Positions 17,948 through 25,026 of a stretch of DNA of 64,000 nucleotides are shown piece by piece. Origin of the DNA: Pseudomonas sp. GOM6 (GTDB lineage Bacteria; Pseudomonadota; Gammaproteobacteria; Pseudomonadales; Pseudomonadaceae); the NCBI RefSeq assembly GCF_029537485.1, contig NZ_JARPUS010000010.1:62001-126000 (forward strand). The letters run 5' to 3'. The position numbers were made by a program, and so were the translations under genes. Positions within the stretch are counted from its first letter, which is position 1; every line of letters begins with the position of its first letter. Below the pieces are notes generated by a model. The model ran no database searches. It was not told where the DNA came from and saw only the letters and a list, made by a program, of their open reading frames with translations.

Positions 17948-18829
17948 ATGGCGAAAGTGACCTTTATCGGCCTGGGTGTGATGGGCTACCCGATGGCCGG
18001 CCATCTGGTTCGCAATGGCCACGAGGTTTGTGTGTACAACCGCTCTGCGGAAAAAGCCGAGCGCTGGTGTGCCGAGCATGGCGGGCGCAGTGCGCCGACT
18101 CCTCGTGAAGCGGCACTAGGTTCCGAGTTCGTGATGGTCTGCGTGGGTAATGACAACGACCTGCGCAGTGTGGTGTTGGGGGCTGACGGAGCCCTGGCCG
18201 GGATGGCGCCCGGCAGTGTGCTGGTTGACCACACCACGGCCTCTGCAGATGTCGCCCGCGAGCTCGCCGTCCAGGCTGCCGAGCGTGAGCTGGGTTTTCT
18301 TGATGCCCCGGTTTCCGGTGGCCAGGCGGGGGCCGAGAATGGCGTGCTGACGGTGATGGTGGGCGGTGACGCTATTTTTTACGAGCGCGCCGAACCGGTT
18401 ATCGACAGCTATGCGCGGATGATCAAGTGCATGGGCCCGGTGGGCAGTGGTCAGTTGACCAAGATGGTCAACCAGATCTGCATCGCCGGCCTGGTGCAGG
18501 GGCTGTCCGAGGCCCTGCACTTCGCCCAGTGTGCGGGCCTCGATGGGCATGCGGCCATGGAGGTGATCAGCAAGGGCGCGGCGCAGTCCTGGCAGTTGGA
18601 GAATCGTCATCAGAACATGCTGGCGGGCAAGTTCGACTACGGCTTCGCCGTCGACTGGATGCGCAAGGATCTGTCGATCCTGTTGGACGAGGCTCGTCAC
18701 AACGGCGCCCAGCTGCCGGTGACCGCGCTGGTCGATCAGTTCTATGCCGATGTGCAGGCCATGGGAGGGGGGCGCTGGGATACCTCCAGCCTGATCGCCC
18801 GGCTCAAGCAGGTGCCGGGCAAGGCCTGA
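17948..18829 (+). CDS. NAD(P)-dependent beta-hydroxyacid dehydrogenase, 3-hydroxyisobutyrate type
   Basis: The 293-residue protein has the N-terminal FIGLGVMGYPMAGHLV Rossmann motif and the substrate signature FLDAPVSGGQAGAENG. The catalytic lysine is in GSGQLTKMVNQ. The family includes 3-hydroxyisobutyrate, tartronate-semialdehyde and succinic-semialdehyde reductases, so the substrate is open. The frame continues far upstream, but AAGGAGA just before ATG 17948 and the family N-terminus fix the start. No mmsA neighbour is present, so a role in valine breakdown is not supported by context. Confidence 0.83.
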   Translation: MAKVTFIGLGVMGYPMAGHLVRNGHEVCVYNRSAEKAERWCAEHGGRSAPTPREAALGSEFVMVCVGNDNDLRSVVLGADGALAGMAPGSVLVDHTTASADVARELAVQAAERELGFLDAPVSGGQAGAENGVLTVMVGGDAIFYERAEPVIDSYARMIKCMGPVGSGQLTKMVNQICIAGLVQGLSEALHFAQCAGLDGHAAMEVISKGAAQSWQLENRHQNMLAGKFDYGFAVDWMRKDLSILLDEARHNGAQLPVTALVDQFYADVQAMGGGRWDTSSLIARLKQVPGKA

Positions 18830-18845
18830 GGTAGGGCGCCTGGTG

Positions 18846-18878
18846 GTAAAGCGCCTGCCTGCCGGTAGCGCGCTTTAC
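18846..18878. terminator. Hairpin after the hydroxyacid dehydrogenase gene
   Basis: GTAAAGCGC (18846-18854) pairs perfectly with GCGCTTTAC (18870-18878) around a 15-base loop. No U-run follows, so termination is uncertain. Confidence 0.4.
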
Positions 18879-18926
18879 TGGGCGAAGCGTTAGAATCGCC
18901 GCCTTTCAGCTTTCACGGGTTGCTTG

Positions 18927-19178
18927 ATGCAATGTCGTCCCGGGTGCGGTGCTTGCTGTATCGCGCCATCCATCAGTTCTCCCATACCCGGCATGCCCAA
19001 TGGCAAGCCGGCCGGGGTGCGCTGCCTGCATCTGTCGGCTGAGTCGCTCTGTACTATTTTTGGTCAGCCCGAGCGCCCTGCGGTGTGTTCGGGCTTTGCC
19101 GCTGATATCGAGGTCTGTGGCGATAGCCGCGAAGAAGCCATTCGCCTGATCGGCTGGCTGGAACTCGCCACGGCCTGA
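18927..19178 (+). CDS. YkgJ-family cysteine-cluster protein
   Basis: This 83-residue protein begins [11 protein letters not shown], the cysteine cluster of the YkgJ/UPF0153 family. Further cysteines at about 33, 42, 54 and 64 are available to bind zinc or an iron-sulfur cluster. The function of the family is not settled. ATG 18927 directly follows a TTG in frame, and neither has a strong ribosome site. It sits between the hydroxyacid dehydrogenase and a START-domain gene on the same strand. Confidence 0.78.
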   Translation: MQCRPGCGACCIAPSISSPIPGMPNGKPAGVRCLHLSAESLCTIFGQPERPAVCSGFAADIEVCGDSREEAIRLIGWLELATA

Positions 19179-19223
19179 TTTTCATGCCTGCGCAGGCGGG
19201 CTTAATTCTCCTGAGGATCGATG

Positions 19224-19829
19224 ATGATTTCGTCTAGAGCGGCGGCTCTGTTCGCCTTTGCATTGCTGGGCAGCGCCATGGCGCAAGCCGAAGACTGGAA
19301 GCTGGCCAAGGATGAAGCCGGTATCCAGATCTACCTGAGCGACGTGCAGGGTTCGAAATACAAGGCTTACCGCGGGGTTACCACCATTGCCAGCGATATG
19401 GCCACGCTACGCGCCCTGCAGGAGGATGTCACAGGTTCCTGCAGTTGGATTCATGCCTGTGCCGAGCAGCGTCTGCTCAAGCACGAAGGCGCGGAAAGCT
19501 GGGTCTATACCCGTTTCGATATGCCTTGGCCGGTGACTGCGCGCGATTCGGTGCTGCATGTGGTAACGGAAGAGAGCGCCGATGGCAGCCTGCTGCGCAC
19601 GCTCGAAGGCCAGCCGCGGTTTATGCCGGAGAAAGACGGCAATGTGCGGGTCGCCAGCCTGGAAGGCTACTGGCGTCTGGTGCCGAAGGGCGCGGGCAAG
19701 GTCGAGGTAACCTATCAGGTGCATACCGAGCCGGGTGGTAGTGTGCCTTCCTGGCTGGCCAACAGTTTCGTGGTGGATGCGCCGTTCAATACCCTGGAAC
19801 AACTGCGGGCCATGGCCGAAAAGCGCTGA
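19224..19829 (+). CDS. Secreted START-domain protein
   Basis: The 201-residue protein has a signal peptide (about 1-22, ending AMAQA) and then a START-type lipid-binding fold. Typical segments include GIQIYLSDVQGSKYKAYRGV, SWVYTRFDMPWPVTARDSV and the C-terminal helix after PSWLANSFV. It is expected in the periplasm, binding a hydrophobic ligand that cannot be named. GAGGA is six bases before the second of two tandem ATG codons, so 19224 is preferred to 19221. Confidence 0.8.
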   Translation: MISSRAAALFAFALLGSAMAQAEDWKLAKDEAGIQIYLSDVQGSKYKAYRGVTTIASDMATLRALQEDVTGSCSWIHACAEQRLLKHEGAESWVYTRFDMPWPVTARDSVLHVVTEESADGSLLRTLEGQPRFMPEKDGNVRVASLEGYWRLVPKGAGKVEVTYQVHTEPGGSVPSWLANSFVVDAPFNTLEQLRAMAEKR

Positions 19830-19840
19830 GGCTGAAATGA

Positions 19841-19868
19841 AAAAGGGCTGCCAATGGGCAGCCCTTTT
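19841..19868. terminator. Bidirectional terminator between the START gene and gltA
   Basis: AAAAGGGCTGCC (19841-19852) and its perfect complement (19857-19868) enclose a 4-base loop. A-runs and T-runs flank both sides, so it can serve both convergent genes. Confidence 0.85.
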
Positions 19869-19885
19869 GGTTGGAGGAGGCGAGC

Positions 19886-21172
19886 TTAGCCGCGCTCTTC
19901 CAGCGGTACCAGATCGCGACGATCATAGCCGGTGTACAGCTGGCGCGGACGGCCAATCTTGTAAGGGCTGGAGAGCATTTCCTTCCAGTGCGAGATCCAG
20001 CCGACGGTACGAGCCAGGGCAAAGATCACGGTGAACATGCTGGTCGGAATGCCGATCGCTTTCAGGATGATGCCCGAGTAGAAGTCCACGTTCGGGTACA
20101 GGTTGCGTTCCTTGAAGTACGGATCGTTACGGGCAATCTCGTCGAGCTTCATGGCCAGCTCCAGCTGCGGGTCATTGATACCCAGCTCAGCCAGTACTTC
20201 GTCGCAGGTCTGTTTCATGACCTTGGCGCGCGGGTCGAAGTTCTTGTACACGCGGTGACCGAAGCCCATGAGCTTGAACGGATCGTTCTTGTCCTTGGCC
20301 TTGGCGATGTACTTATCGATGTTCTCGACGCTGCCGATTTCGTCCAGCATGCTCAGGACGGCCTCGTTGGCGCCGCCGTGAGCCGGGCCCCACAGCGCAG
20401 CGATACCGGCGGCGATACAGGCGAACGGGTTGGCACCGGAAGAGCCGGCCAGACGCACGGTGGAGGTGGAGGCGTTCTGCTCATGATCGGCATGCAGGAC
20501 GAAGATGCGGTCCATTGCCTTGGCCAGTACCGGGCTGATCGGTTTGATCTCGCACGGGGTGTTGAACATCATGTGCAGGAAGTTTTCCGCGTAGTTCAGG
20601 TCGTTACGCGGGTACATCATGGGCTGGCCCATGGAGTACTTGTAGGTCATGGCGGCGATGGTCGGCATTTTGGCGACCAGGCGCATGGCCGAGACTTCAC
20701 GATGGTGCGGATTATTGATGTCCAGCGAGTCGTGGTAGAAGGCGGAGAGGGCGCCGACGACACCGCACATGATGGCCATCGGGTGGGCATCGCGGCGGAA
20801 ACCGTTGAAGAAGTTCTTCAGCTGCTCGTGAACCATGGTGTGGTTCTTGATGGTGCTGACGAACTTGGCCTTTTCTTCTGCGTTGGGCAGTTCGCCGTTC
20901 AGCAGCAGGTAGCAGGTTTCCAGATAGTCGGATTTTTCGGCCAGCTGTTCGATGGGGTAGCCGCGGTGCAGCAGGACACCGGCGTCGCCGTCGATGTAGG
21001 TGATCTTCGACTCGCAAGAGGCGGTCGACATAAAGCCAGGATCAAAAGTGAAGCGACCCGTGGCGGTCAAGCCCCTCACGTCGACAACATCGGGACCGAC
21101 GGTGCCGGTCAGTACGGGCAGCTCTACGGGGGCATTGCCCTCGATGATCAACTGCGCTTTTTTGTCAGCCAT
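19886..21172 (-). CDS. gltA: Citrate synthase (type II, hexameric)
   Basis: GltA condenses oxaloacetate and acetyl-CoA to citrate. The 428-residue length matches the NADH-sensitive Gram-negative type. The catalytic residues are visible: the histidine in [12 protein letters not shown], the histidine in [13 protein letters not shown] and the aspartate in [19 protein letters not shown] precedes ATG 21172; an upstream in-frame start at 21217 is rejected. It is divergent from the sdh-suc operon, sharing a 350-bp control region. Confidence 0.98.
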   Translation of the reverse strand: MADKKAQLIIEGNAPVELPVLTGTVGPDVVDVRGLTATGRFTFDPGFMSTASCESKITYIDGDAGVLLHRGYPIEQLAEKSDYLETCYLLLNGELPNAEEKAKFVSTIKNHTMVHEQLKNFFNGFRRDAHPMAIMCGVVGALSAFYHDSLDINNPHHREVSAMRLVAKMPTIAAMTYKYSMGQPMMYPRNDLNYAENFLHMMFNTPCEIKPISPVLAKAMDRIFVLHADHEQNASTSTVRLAGSSGANPFACIAAGIAALWGPAHGGANEAVLSMLDEIGSVENIDKYIAKAKDKNDPFKLMGFGHRVYKNFDPRAKVMKQTCDEVLAELGINDPQLELAMKLDEIARNDPYFKERNLYPNVDFYSGIILKAIGIPTSMFTVIFALARTVGWISHWKEMLSSPYKIGRPRQLYTGYDRRDLVPLEERG

Positions 21173-21231
21173 GTGCGGCCTCCTGTTTATGCTTGGAATC
21201 ATCAGACAGCCCCCCACGCAGGGCCCGGGAC

Positions 21232-21259
21232 ACTATAGAGCCATAAATCTGAAAGTCAA
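21232..21259 (-). promoter_or_regulatory. Sigma70 promoter of gltA
   Basis: Minus strand TTGACT (21259-21254), 16 bases, TATAGT (21237-21232). The predicted start is near 21225, about 50 bases before the gltA start codon. Confidence 0.6.
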
Positions 21260-21291
21260 TTTGCGAAAACCCAGGCAGCAGAGGGGTTTCA

Positions 21292-21306
21292 GCCCTGTTT
21301 TAGGGC
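21292..21306. other. Small hairpin in the gltA-sdhC intergenic region
   Basis: GCCCT and AGGGC form a 5-bp stem around GTTTT. It lies between the two divergent promoters. The rest of 21260-21370 shows no gene. Confidence 0.3.
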
Positions 21307-21374
21307 GACTGTCGGGGCCTAATACGACATTTATATAGGCAGGCGCAATCCGCTTTTAAGCGAGGGTCTCTGCG

Positions 21375-21403
21375 TTGTCATTAGTGACCTAACTGTCTAT
21401 ACT
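21375..21403 (+). promoter_or_regulatory. Sigma70 promoter of the sdh-suc operon
   Basis: TTGTCA (21375-21380), 17 bases, TATACT (21398-21403), close to consensus. The start is predicted near 21410, giving a leader of about 113 nt. That leader begins with a 9-bp stem (21410-21418 with 21442-21450, one G-U), which encloses a smaller hairpin. Confidence 0.65.
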
Positions 21404-21522
21404 CTGCGCCCGGCCGCCAATGGCTTGAAAGCCTGCAAGCAGGCGGCTGGCACTCCCTTGGTGAGGGGTACCTGACCAGTGCACTTCCCGACAACTTGCC
21501 CTGTTTGTTAGGGGCCTCTAGT

Positions 21523-21909
21523 GTGAAAAAAGCCGTGAATAGCCAACGACCTGTAAACCTAGATCTCAGGACCATAAAACTCCCAGTCACAGCTTATACG
21601 TCCATTCTGCACCGTGTTTCCGGTGTCATCCTCTTCTTGGGAATCATCGTGATGCTCTATGCGCTCGATAAATCCCTGGCTTCCGAGGAAGGCTTTGCAG
21701 AAGTCAAGGCGTGTCTGACCAGTCCGCTGGCCAAGCTGATTGTGTGGGGGCTGCTGTCCGCTCTGCTGTATCACCTGGTGGCCGGTGTGCGCCATCTGAT
21801 CATGGACATGGGTGTCGGCGAGTCGCTGGAAGGCGGCAAGCTGGGCTCGAAGATCGTCATCGCCGTATCGGCGGTGGTCATCGTTCTGGCGGGGATCTGG
21901 ATATGGTAA
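21523..21909 (+). CDS. sdhC: Succinate dehydrogenase cytochrome b556 subunit
   Basis: SdhC anchors succinate dehydrogenase (complex II) in the inner membrane and helps bind haem b and ubiquinone. The 128-residue protein has three hydrophobic helices. The signature RPVNLDLRTIKLPVTAYTSI and then SILHRVSG hold the conserved Ser/Arg quinone-site residues, and the haem-ligand histidine is in LLYHLVAGVRHLIMD. The start is GTG 21523, with AGGGG eight bases upstream; an ATG at 21496 lacks support. It overlaps sdhD by seven bases. Confidence 0.93.
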   Translation: MKKAVNSQRPVNLDLRTIKLPVTAYTSILHRVSGVILFLGIIVMLYALDKSLASEEGFAEVKACLTSPLAKLIVWGLLSALLYHLVAGVRHLIMDMGVGESLEGGKLGSKIVIAVSAVVIVLAGIWIW

Positions 21910-22271
21910 CCAACGTCACCAACTTCTCTCGCTCGGGTCTCTATGACTGGATGGCTCAGCGTGTTTCTGCGGTTGTTCTCGCGGCTTATTTCATCTTCCT
22001 GATTGGCTACCTGGTAGCTCATCCAGGCCTCGGTTATGCCGAGTGGCATGCTCTGTTCTCTCACACTGCAATGCGCATCTTCAGCCTGCTGGCTCTGGTT
22101 GCGCTCATCGTGCACGCCTGGGTCGGCATGTGGACCATCACTACCGACTACCTGACCCCTATGGCTATCGGCCGTTGGGCGACTGCTGTGCGTTTTCTCA
22201 TCCAGGCATTGTGCGGCGTGCTTCAGTTCGTCGTATTTGTTTGGGGTGTGCAGATCCTGTGGAGTTTCTGA
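21903..22271 (+). CDS. sdhD: Succinate dehydrogenase membrane anchor subunit
   Basis: SdhD pairs with SdhC to form the membrane anchor, haem pocket and quinone site of complex II. The 122-residue protein has three hydrophobic segments. It contains SGLYDWMAQRVSAVVLAAYF at the N-terminus and the haem-ligand histidine region VALIVHAWVGMW, followed by TDYLTP. ATG 21903 lies inside the end of sdhC (seven-base overlap), which implies translational coupling. Confidence 0.93.
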   Translation: MVTNVTNFSRSGLYDWMAQRVSAVVLAAYFIFLIGYLVAHPGLGYAEWHALFSHTAMRIFSLLALVALIVHAWVGMWTITTDYLTPMAIGRWATAVRFLIQALCGVLQFVVFVWGVQILWSF

Positions 22272-22274
22272 TCC

Positions 22275-24047
22275 ATGTCTAGCATTCGTACTCTTTCCTA
22301 TGACGCCATCATCGTCGGTGGCGGTGGCGCAGGCATGCGTGCCGCGCTGCAACTGGCCCAGGGTGGCCACAAGACCGCGGTAGTAACCAAGGTCTTCCCG
22401 ACCCGTTCGCACACTGTGTCCGCTCAAGGCGGCATCACCTGCGCCATCGCGTCGGCCGACCCGAACGACGATTGGCGCTGGCACATGTACGACACCGTCA
22501 AGGGCTCCGACTACATCGGCGACCAAGACGCGATCGAATACATGTGCTCTGTAGGCCCGGAAGCTGTGTTCGAGCTTGAGCACATGGGTCTGCCGTTCTC
22601 CCGTACCGAGCAGGGTCGTATCTACCAGCGTCCGTTCGGTGGCCAGTCCAAGGACTTTGGCAAAGGTGGCCAGGCTGCTCGTACTTGCGCTGCGGCCGAC
22701 CGTACCGGTCATGCGCTGTTGCACACCCTGTATCAGGCCAACCTGAAAGCTGGCACCTCGTTCCTCAACGAGTGGTACGCCGTCGACCTGGTGAAGAACC
22801 AGGACGGTGCCATTGTCGGCATCATCGCCATCTGCATTGAGACCGGCGAAACCGTCTACATCCGCTCCAAGGCCGTGGTCCTGGCCACTGGCGGTGCTGG
22901 TCGTATCTACGCCTCCACCACCAACGCCCTGATCAATACCGGTGATGGCGTGGGCATGGCCCTGCGTGCTGGCGTGCCGGTGCAGGACATCGAGATGTGG
23001 CAGTTCCACCCGACCGGTATTGCCGGCGCTGGTGTGTTGGTTACTGAAGGCTGCCGTGGTGAGGGTGGCTATCTGATCAACGCCCACGGCGAGCGCTTCA
23101 TGGAGCGCTATGCGCCGAACGCCAAAGACTTGGCTGGCCGCGACGTGGTTGCCCGCTCCATGGTCAAGGAAGTGATTGCCGGTAACGGCTGTGGTCCGGA
23201 CAAGGATCACGTGCTTCTGAAACTTGATCACCTCGGTGAGGACGTGCTGCACAGCCGCCTGCCGGGCATCTGTGAGCTGTCGAAGACCTTTGCTCACGTT
23301 GATCCGGTGGTTGCTCCGGTTCCGGTTATCCCGACCTGCCACTACATGATGGGCGGCGTAGCCACCAACATTCATGGTCAGGCCATCACTCAGGACGCCA
23401 ACGGCAACGACAAGATCATCGAAGGTCTGTTCGCTGTAGGTGAAGTGGCTTGCGTATCGGTACACGGCGCGAATCGTCTGGGCGGCAACTCGCTGCTCGA
23501 TTTGGTGGTATTCGGTCGCGCTGCCGGTCTGCACCTGGAGAAGGCACTGAAAGAAGGTGTCGAAACCCGCAGTGCCAGCGAGACCGACATCGAGGCTTCG
23601 CTCAAGCGCCTGTCCGGCGTCAACGAGCGCAGCAACGGCGAAGACGTGGCTCCGCTGCGTAAAGAGCTGCAGCAGTGCATGCAGAACTACTTCGGTGTAT
23701 TCCGTACTGGTGAATACATGAAGAAGGGCATCGCTCAGCTTGCTGACCTGCGCGAGCGCATCGGCAACGTTAAGATCGCCGACAAGAGTCAGGCCTTCAA
23801 CACGGCGCGTATCGAAGCGCTGGAGTTGCAGAACCTGCTGGAAGTGGCCGAAGCCACTGCCATCGCCGCTGATACCCGTACCGAGTCCCGTGGCGCACAT
23901 GCCCGCGAAGACTTCGAGGATCGCGACGACACCAATTGGCTGTGCCACTCCCTGTACTTCCCGGGTGAGAAACGTGTTGCCAAGCGCGATGTAAACTTCG
24001 CGCCTAAGACCGTTCCCGCATTCGAACCGAAAGTGCGTACTTATTGA
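22275..24047 (+). CDS. sdhA: Succinate dehydrogenase flavoprotein subunit
   Basis: SdhA oxidises succinate to fumarate and holds covalent FAD. The 590-residue protein begins with the FAD-binding [17 protein letters not shown]. The flavin-linking histidine is in [11 protein letters not shown] near residue 45. The substrate-site residues are in [22 protein letters not shown] and [23 protein letters not shown]. It starts three bases after sdhD and is followed by sdhB. It acts on the cytoplasmic face of the membrane. Confidence 0.98.
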   Translation: MSSIRTLSYDAIIVGGGGAGMRAALQLAQGGHKTAVVTKVFPTRSHTVSAQGGITCAIASADPNDDWRWHMYDTVKGSDYIGDQDAIEYMCSVGPEAVFELEHMGLPFSRTEQGRIYQRPFGGQSKDFGKGGQAARTCAAADRTGHALLHTLYQANLKAGTSFLNEWYAVDLVKNQDGAIVGIIAICIETGETVYIRSKAVVLATGGAGRIYASTTNALINTGDGVGMALRAGVPVQDIEMWQFHPTGIAGAGVLVTEGCRGEGGYLINAHGERFMERYAPNAKDLAGRDVVARSMVKEVIAGNGCGPDKDHVLLKLDHLGEDVLHSRLPGICELSKTFAHVDPVVAPVPVIPTCHYMMGGVATNIHGQAITQDANGNDKIIEGLFAVGEVACVSVHGANRLGGNSLLDLVVFGRAAGLHLEKALKEGVETRSASETDIEASLKRLSGVNERSNGEDVAPLRKELQQCMQNYFGVFRTGEYMKKGIAQLADLRERIGNVKIADKSQAFNTARIEALELQNLLEVAEATAIAADTRTESRGAHAREDFEDRDDTNWLCHSLYFPGEKRVAKRDVNFAPKTVPAFEPKVRTY

Positions 24048-24058
24048 GGATGGCCAGT

Positions 24059-24778
24059 ATGTCTCTTGGTAAAACTTTGCAAGTCAGCGTTTATCGCTAC
24101 AACCCGGAAAAAGATGCTGCACCGTTCATGCAGGACTTTACCGTTGAGATCGACGGCAAGGATCTGATGGTGTTGGACGTTCTCGCCCTGATCAAAGAAC
24201 AGGACGAAGGCTTCTCTTACCGTCGCTCCTGCCGTGAAGGCGTCTGCGGCTCCGATGGCATGAACATCAGCGGCAAGAATGGCCTGGCCTGCATCACTCC
24301 GATCTCCACCGTGGTGAAGGGTGACAAGCTGGTGATTCGCCCGCTGCCGGGCCTGCCGGTCATTCGTGACCTGGTTGTTGATATGAGCATCTTCTACAAG
24401 CAGTACGAGAAGGTGCAGCCGTTTCTGCAGAACGATACTCCGGCCCCGGCTATCGAGCGTCTGCAGAGCCCGGAAGAGCGCGAGAAGCTGGACGGTCTGT
24501 ACGAGTGCATCCTGTGCGCGTGCTGCTCCACCAGCTGCCCGTCCTTCTGGTGGAACCCGGACAAATTCCTCGGTCCCGCTGCGCTGCTGCAGGCCTATCG
24601 TTTCCTGGCCGACAGCCGCGACACCAAGACCAACGAGCGTCTGGCGTCCCTGGATGACCCGTTCAGCGTGTTCCGCTGCCGCGGCATCATGAACTGCGTG
24701 AATGTGTGCCCGAAGGGTCTGAACCCAACCAAGGCTATCGGTCACGTACGCAACATGCTGCTGCAGAGCGGTACCTGA
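24059..24778 (+). CDS. sdhB: Succinate dehydrogenase iron-sulfur subunit
   Basis: SdhB carries electrons from FAD to ubiquinone through three iron-sulfur clusters. The 239-residue protein shows the [2Fe-2S] ligands in SCREGVCGSDGMN. The cysteines of CILCACCSTSCP and CRGIMNCVNVCPKG supply the [4Fe-4S] and [3Fe-4S] clusters. GAGGA, which overlaps the sdhA stop, lies eight bases before ATG 24059. Two earlier in-frame ATGs at 24044 and 24050 are less well placed. Confidence 0.97.
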   Translation: MSLGKTLQVSVYRYNPEKDAAPFMQDFTVEIDGKDLMVLDVLALIKEQDEGFSYRRSCREGVCGSDGMNISGKNGLACITPISTVVKGDKLVIRPLPGLPVIRDLVVDMSIFYKQYEKVQPFLQNDTPAPAIERLQSPEEREKLDGLYECILCACCSTSCPSFWWNPDKFLGPAALLQAYRFLADSRDTKTNERLASLDDPFSVFRCRGIMNCVNVCPKGLNPTKAIGHVRNMLLQSGT

Positions 24779-24804
24779 TAGCGCCACTGTTTCACCTGTA
24801 ACAC

Positions 24805-24832
24805 CTGCCCGGCGGAGCGATTCGTCGGGCAG
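24805..24832 (+). terminator. Hairpin after sdhB
   Basis: CTGCCCG (24805-24811) pairs with CGGGCAG (24826-24832). It is followed by TAAAACCC and a second stem-loop, not by a T-run, so it more likely marks an mRNA end or processing site. Confidence 0.4.
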
Positions 24833-24840
24833 TAAAACCC

Positions 24841-24875
24841 AGAACCCCAGCTCACAAAGCCAGGGTTCTTATTTG
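24841..24875 (+). terminator. Terminator-like stem-loop between sdhB and sucA
   Basis: AGAACCC (24841-24847) pairs with GGGTTCT (24863-24869) and is followed by TATTT. Partial termination would separate sdh from suc expression. A third perfect 7-bp hairpin with loop TGGT lies at 24902-24919 in the same 248-bp gap, which otherwise holds no gene. Confidence 0.5.
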
Positions 24876-25026
24876 AAAAGAAATGACGACCAGCAGGGGC
24901 ATCCGGGCTGGTGCCCGGACTATCTGCGGGATCCGTAGTGGCTTACCGAGTCGCTGCTTCAGGACTTTGAATGGCCAAGTTACGGCTTCCACGCCGGTGG
25001 TGTCCCCTTACCGAGGGTGACCAAGC

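Noticed and set aside
21771..23948. 725-codon open frame on the minus strand opposite sdhC, sdhD and sdhA
   Set aside because: It is antisense to clear sdh genes. Its sequence shows no known domain, and open antisense frames are common in GC-rich coding DNA.
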